From Streptomyces sp. BK340 (lineage in GTDB: Bacteria; Actinomycetota; Actinomycetes; Streptomycetales; Streptomycetaceae), in assembly GCF_007827595.1 (NCBI RefSeq), contig NZ_VISR01000001.1, positions 372,001 to 436,000 of the forward strand: DNA of 64,000 bases, given 5' to 3'. The notes under the pieces are model-generated. The model did not search any database and was not told the origin of the DNA. It worked only from the letters and a program-made list of their open reading frames with translations. Shown here one piece after another: positions 62,813 to 64,000 of the stretch (its first letter is position 1; the number at the start of each line of letters is the position of its first letter). The translations under genes were made by a program, and so were the position numbers.

Positions 62813-62849
62813 TGAGGGCCCGTCCGGAGACGATCCGGACGGGCCCTCA
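62813..62849 (+). terminator. Hairpin terminator
   Basis: A 16-bp stem, 62813-62828 with 62834-62849, loop GACGA, begins 10 nt past the stop codon of the membrane protein gene. Confidence 0.8.
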
Positions 62850-62956
62850 CGCATGTCCGCACGATCGGCCGCCCGCGCCGGACCCGGTGCGCAGCCCGGC
62901 TCGCACGGCCGGTGCGCCGAAAAGGGAACCCGATTCCGCCGACCGGCGAAGGAGAG

Positions 62957-63019
62957 ATGAACAACCCGAACAAGCCCAAGCCTTCGAGGCGTTCAGACGA
63001 ACGAAAGGAGCCCCGATGA
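62957..63019 (+). CDS. 20-codon ORF coupled to the sigma factor gene
   Basis: ATG 62957 (after GGAGAG) opens a basic, Pro/Lys/Arg-rich peptide beginning MNNPNKPKPSRR. Its TGA overlaps the sigma factor ATG by 4 nt (ATGA). Too short to have a recognisable domain. It may be a leader peptide that couples translation or responds to amino acid supply; it could also be chance. Confidence 0.4.
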   Translation: MNNPNKPKPSRRSDERKEPR

Positions 63020-63639
63020 CCGTCGGACCACCGGGCGTCGGCACCCGCGGCAAGGTTCGCGAGGAGAGTGATGCCCGCGTGATCGCGCGGTCCCGGGACG
63101 AGCCCGAGCTGTTCGCCGCCCTCTACGACCGGTACGCCACCGCCGTGCACCGTTACGCGGCCCAGCGGCTCGGTCCCGAGGCGGCGGAGGATCTGATGGC
63201 GGAGACCTTCATCACCGCCTTCCAGCGGCGTCACACCTACGACCTCGGGCGGGACGACGCCCGCCCCTGGTTGTTCGGCATCGCGACGAACCTCATCGGT
63301 CGGCACCGCCGGACCGAGGCGCGCCGGTTCAAGGCGCTCGCGCGGCTGCCGGAGCCGGTGGAGCACGAGGAGCCGGTCGCGGACCGGGCGGTTTCCAGGG
63401 CCGGTGCCACGGGGGTGCGCCGGGAACTGGCAGCCGCGCTGACCGGGCTGTCCGCCCGGCACCGCGACGTGGTGCTGCTGGTGGCCTGGGCCGGCCTCGA
63501 CTACGAGGAGGCGGCCCAGGCCCTCGGCGTGCCGGTCGGCACGGTCAGATCCCGGCTGCACCGGGCTCGCAGCAGATTGCGCGAAGCACTGGGCGGATCC
63601 GATCCGACGGCATTCCGAGAGGCAGACGCCCATGCATGA
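63016..63639 (+). CDS. ECF-type RNA polymerase sigma factor
   Basis: 207 residues with sigma region 2 (LFAALYDRYATAVHRYAAQRLGPEAAEDLMAETFITAFQ and RPWLFGIATNLIGRHRR) and region 4 (LSARHRDVVLLVAWAGLDYEEAAQALGVPVGTVRSRLHRARSRLREAL). ATG 63016 after AGGAG. The gene overlaps the following gene, which probably encodes its regulatory partner. Signal and target promoter are unknown. Confidence 0.9.
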   Translation: MTVGPPGVGTRGKVREESDARVIARSRDEPELFAALYDRYATAVHRYAAQRLGPEAAEDLMAETFITAFQRRHTYDLGRDDARPWLFGIATNLIGRHRRTEARRFKALARLPEPVEHEEPVADRAVSRAGATGVRRELAAALTGLSARHRDVVLLVAWAGLDYEEAAQALGVPVGTVRSRLHRARSRLREALGGSDPTAFREADAHA

Positions 63640-64000
63640 CATCGACGAACTGCGCGAAGTGAGCGACTGCGCCCCGGGGACTCCCCCGCTCGACGACGCC
63701 ACCCGGCACCGGGTACGGGCACGGCTGGTCGCCGCGATGGGCCGGCCCGCTCCGGTCGTACGGCCGCGGCGCCCCGTCCTGCGCATCGCCCTGACCGGCG
63801 CGCTCGCCGCGGCGGTCGCCGCCGGGGTCCTGGTCGTCCTACGGGACGATGACGGCGCGCACCGGGAGCGGACGGCGAACCCGCCGACGTCGAGTGCGCC
63901 CGCCATGCGGAATGTGAGCGCGCAGATGGTGCTGAACGGGGCCGCCGCCTACGAGCGCAAGCACGAGCGGACGGTCACCCCACGCGACGACCAGTTCATC
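63632..64000 (+). CDS. CU044_5270-family protein, possible sigma partner (truncated by window)
   Basis: The first 123 residues of a single-span membrane protein. A short cytoplasmic N-terminus (MHDIDELREVSDCAPGTPPLDD) is followed by an Arg-rich linker, a membrane helix (VLRIALTGALAAAVAAGVLVVL, about 50-71) and an extracytoplasmic part that continues past the window end. ATG 63632 overlaps the sigma factor gene by 8 nt. The pairing with an ECF sigma suggests an anti-sigma or sensor role. Family call is from the N-terminal pattern and context. Confidence 0.7.
   Translation, partial: MHDIDELREVSDCAPGTPPLDDATRHRVRARLVAAMGRPAPVVRPRRPVLRIALTGALAAAVAAGVLVVLRDDDGAHRERTANPPTSSAPAMRNVSAQMVLNGAAAYERKHERTVTPRDDQFI

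Overview
The window is chromosomal DNA of a Streptomyces or very close relative. The base composition is extremely GC rich, GTG and TTG starts are common, and the gene order matches, as I remember it, the S. coelicolor interval of roughly SCO2071-SCO2126. I see no transposase, integrase, phage gene, CRISPR array, tRNA or rRNA. This is conserved core chromosome, so the unusual content is mostly regulatory.

Region by region. 1-3337: 3' part of a CPA1 Na+/H+ antiporter, a GNAT acetyltransferase, an RluD-type pseudouridine synthase and lspA. 3403-8970: a histone-H1-like/DksA zinc-finger protein diverges from ileS, which has a translational T-box leader and an altered HIGH signature; two terminators follow. 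8971-26819: the division and cell-wall (dcw) cluster, all on the minus strand, in transcription order rsmH-ftsL-ftsI-murE-murF-mraY-murD-ftsW-murG-ftsQ, then a promoter gap, then ftsZ-ylmD-yggS-sepF-ylmG-divIVA. Many of its genes overlap by 4 nt or less. 27238-33311: beta-carbonic anhydrase, the MoxR/DUF58/transglutaminase trio and a DUF3040 protein. 33589-38814: a methyltransferase, a HEPN protein and a TetR-regulated ABC/YhgE transporter. 39190-46375: a DUF4126 membrane protein, a CrtI-like oxidoreductase, a Tyr/Gln-rich membrane protein, metF, thiE, an Rv2175c-like DNA-binding protein, a 168-bp hairpin repeat element, an NAD(P)H/FAD oxidoreductase and a small hypothetical gene.

46390-50733: a TPP riboswitch with thiO-thiS-thiG, then a PASTA-domain Ser/Thr kinase of the PknL/PknB type. 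50768-53844: endonuclease IV, a His-rich DUF4396 protein behind a CsoR-like copper operator, a sulfite-oxidase-fold enzyme, bacterioferritin and bacterioferritin-associated ferredoxin with an iron box. 54000-58520: class II DAHP synthase diverges from a leaderless trp leader peptide/attenuator and a fused TrpE-TrpG; then a phosphofructokinase carrying the PPi-type Asp104/Lys signature. 58644-61320: a NarL-type two-component system (MacR/MacS-like) and a PlsC acyltransferase. 61468-64000: an esterase, a hypothetical membrane protein, an ECF sigma factor with a coupled 20-codon upstream ORF, and the start of its putative partner gene.

How it fits together: thiamine synthesis is split between thiE and thiOSG. 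Aromatic flux is represented by the divergent DAHP synthase and anthranilate synthase genes. Growth and septation are carried by the dcw cluster. Several starts have a TANNNT hexamer 6-7 nt before the start codon and no Shine-Dalgarno, which suggests leaderless mRNAs.
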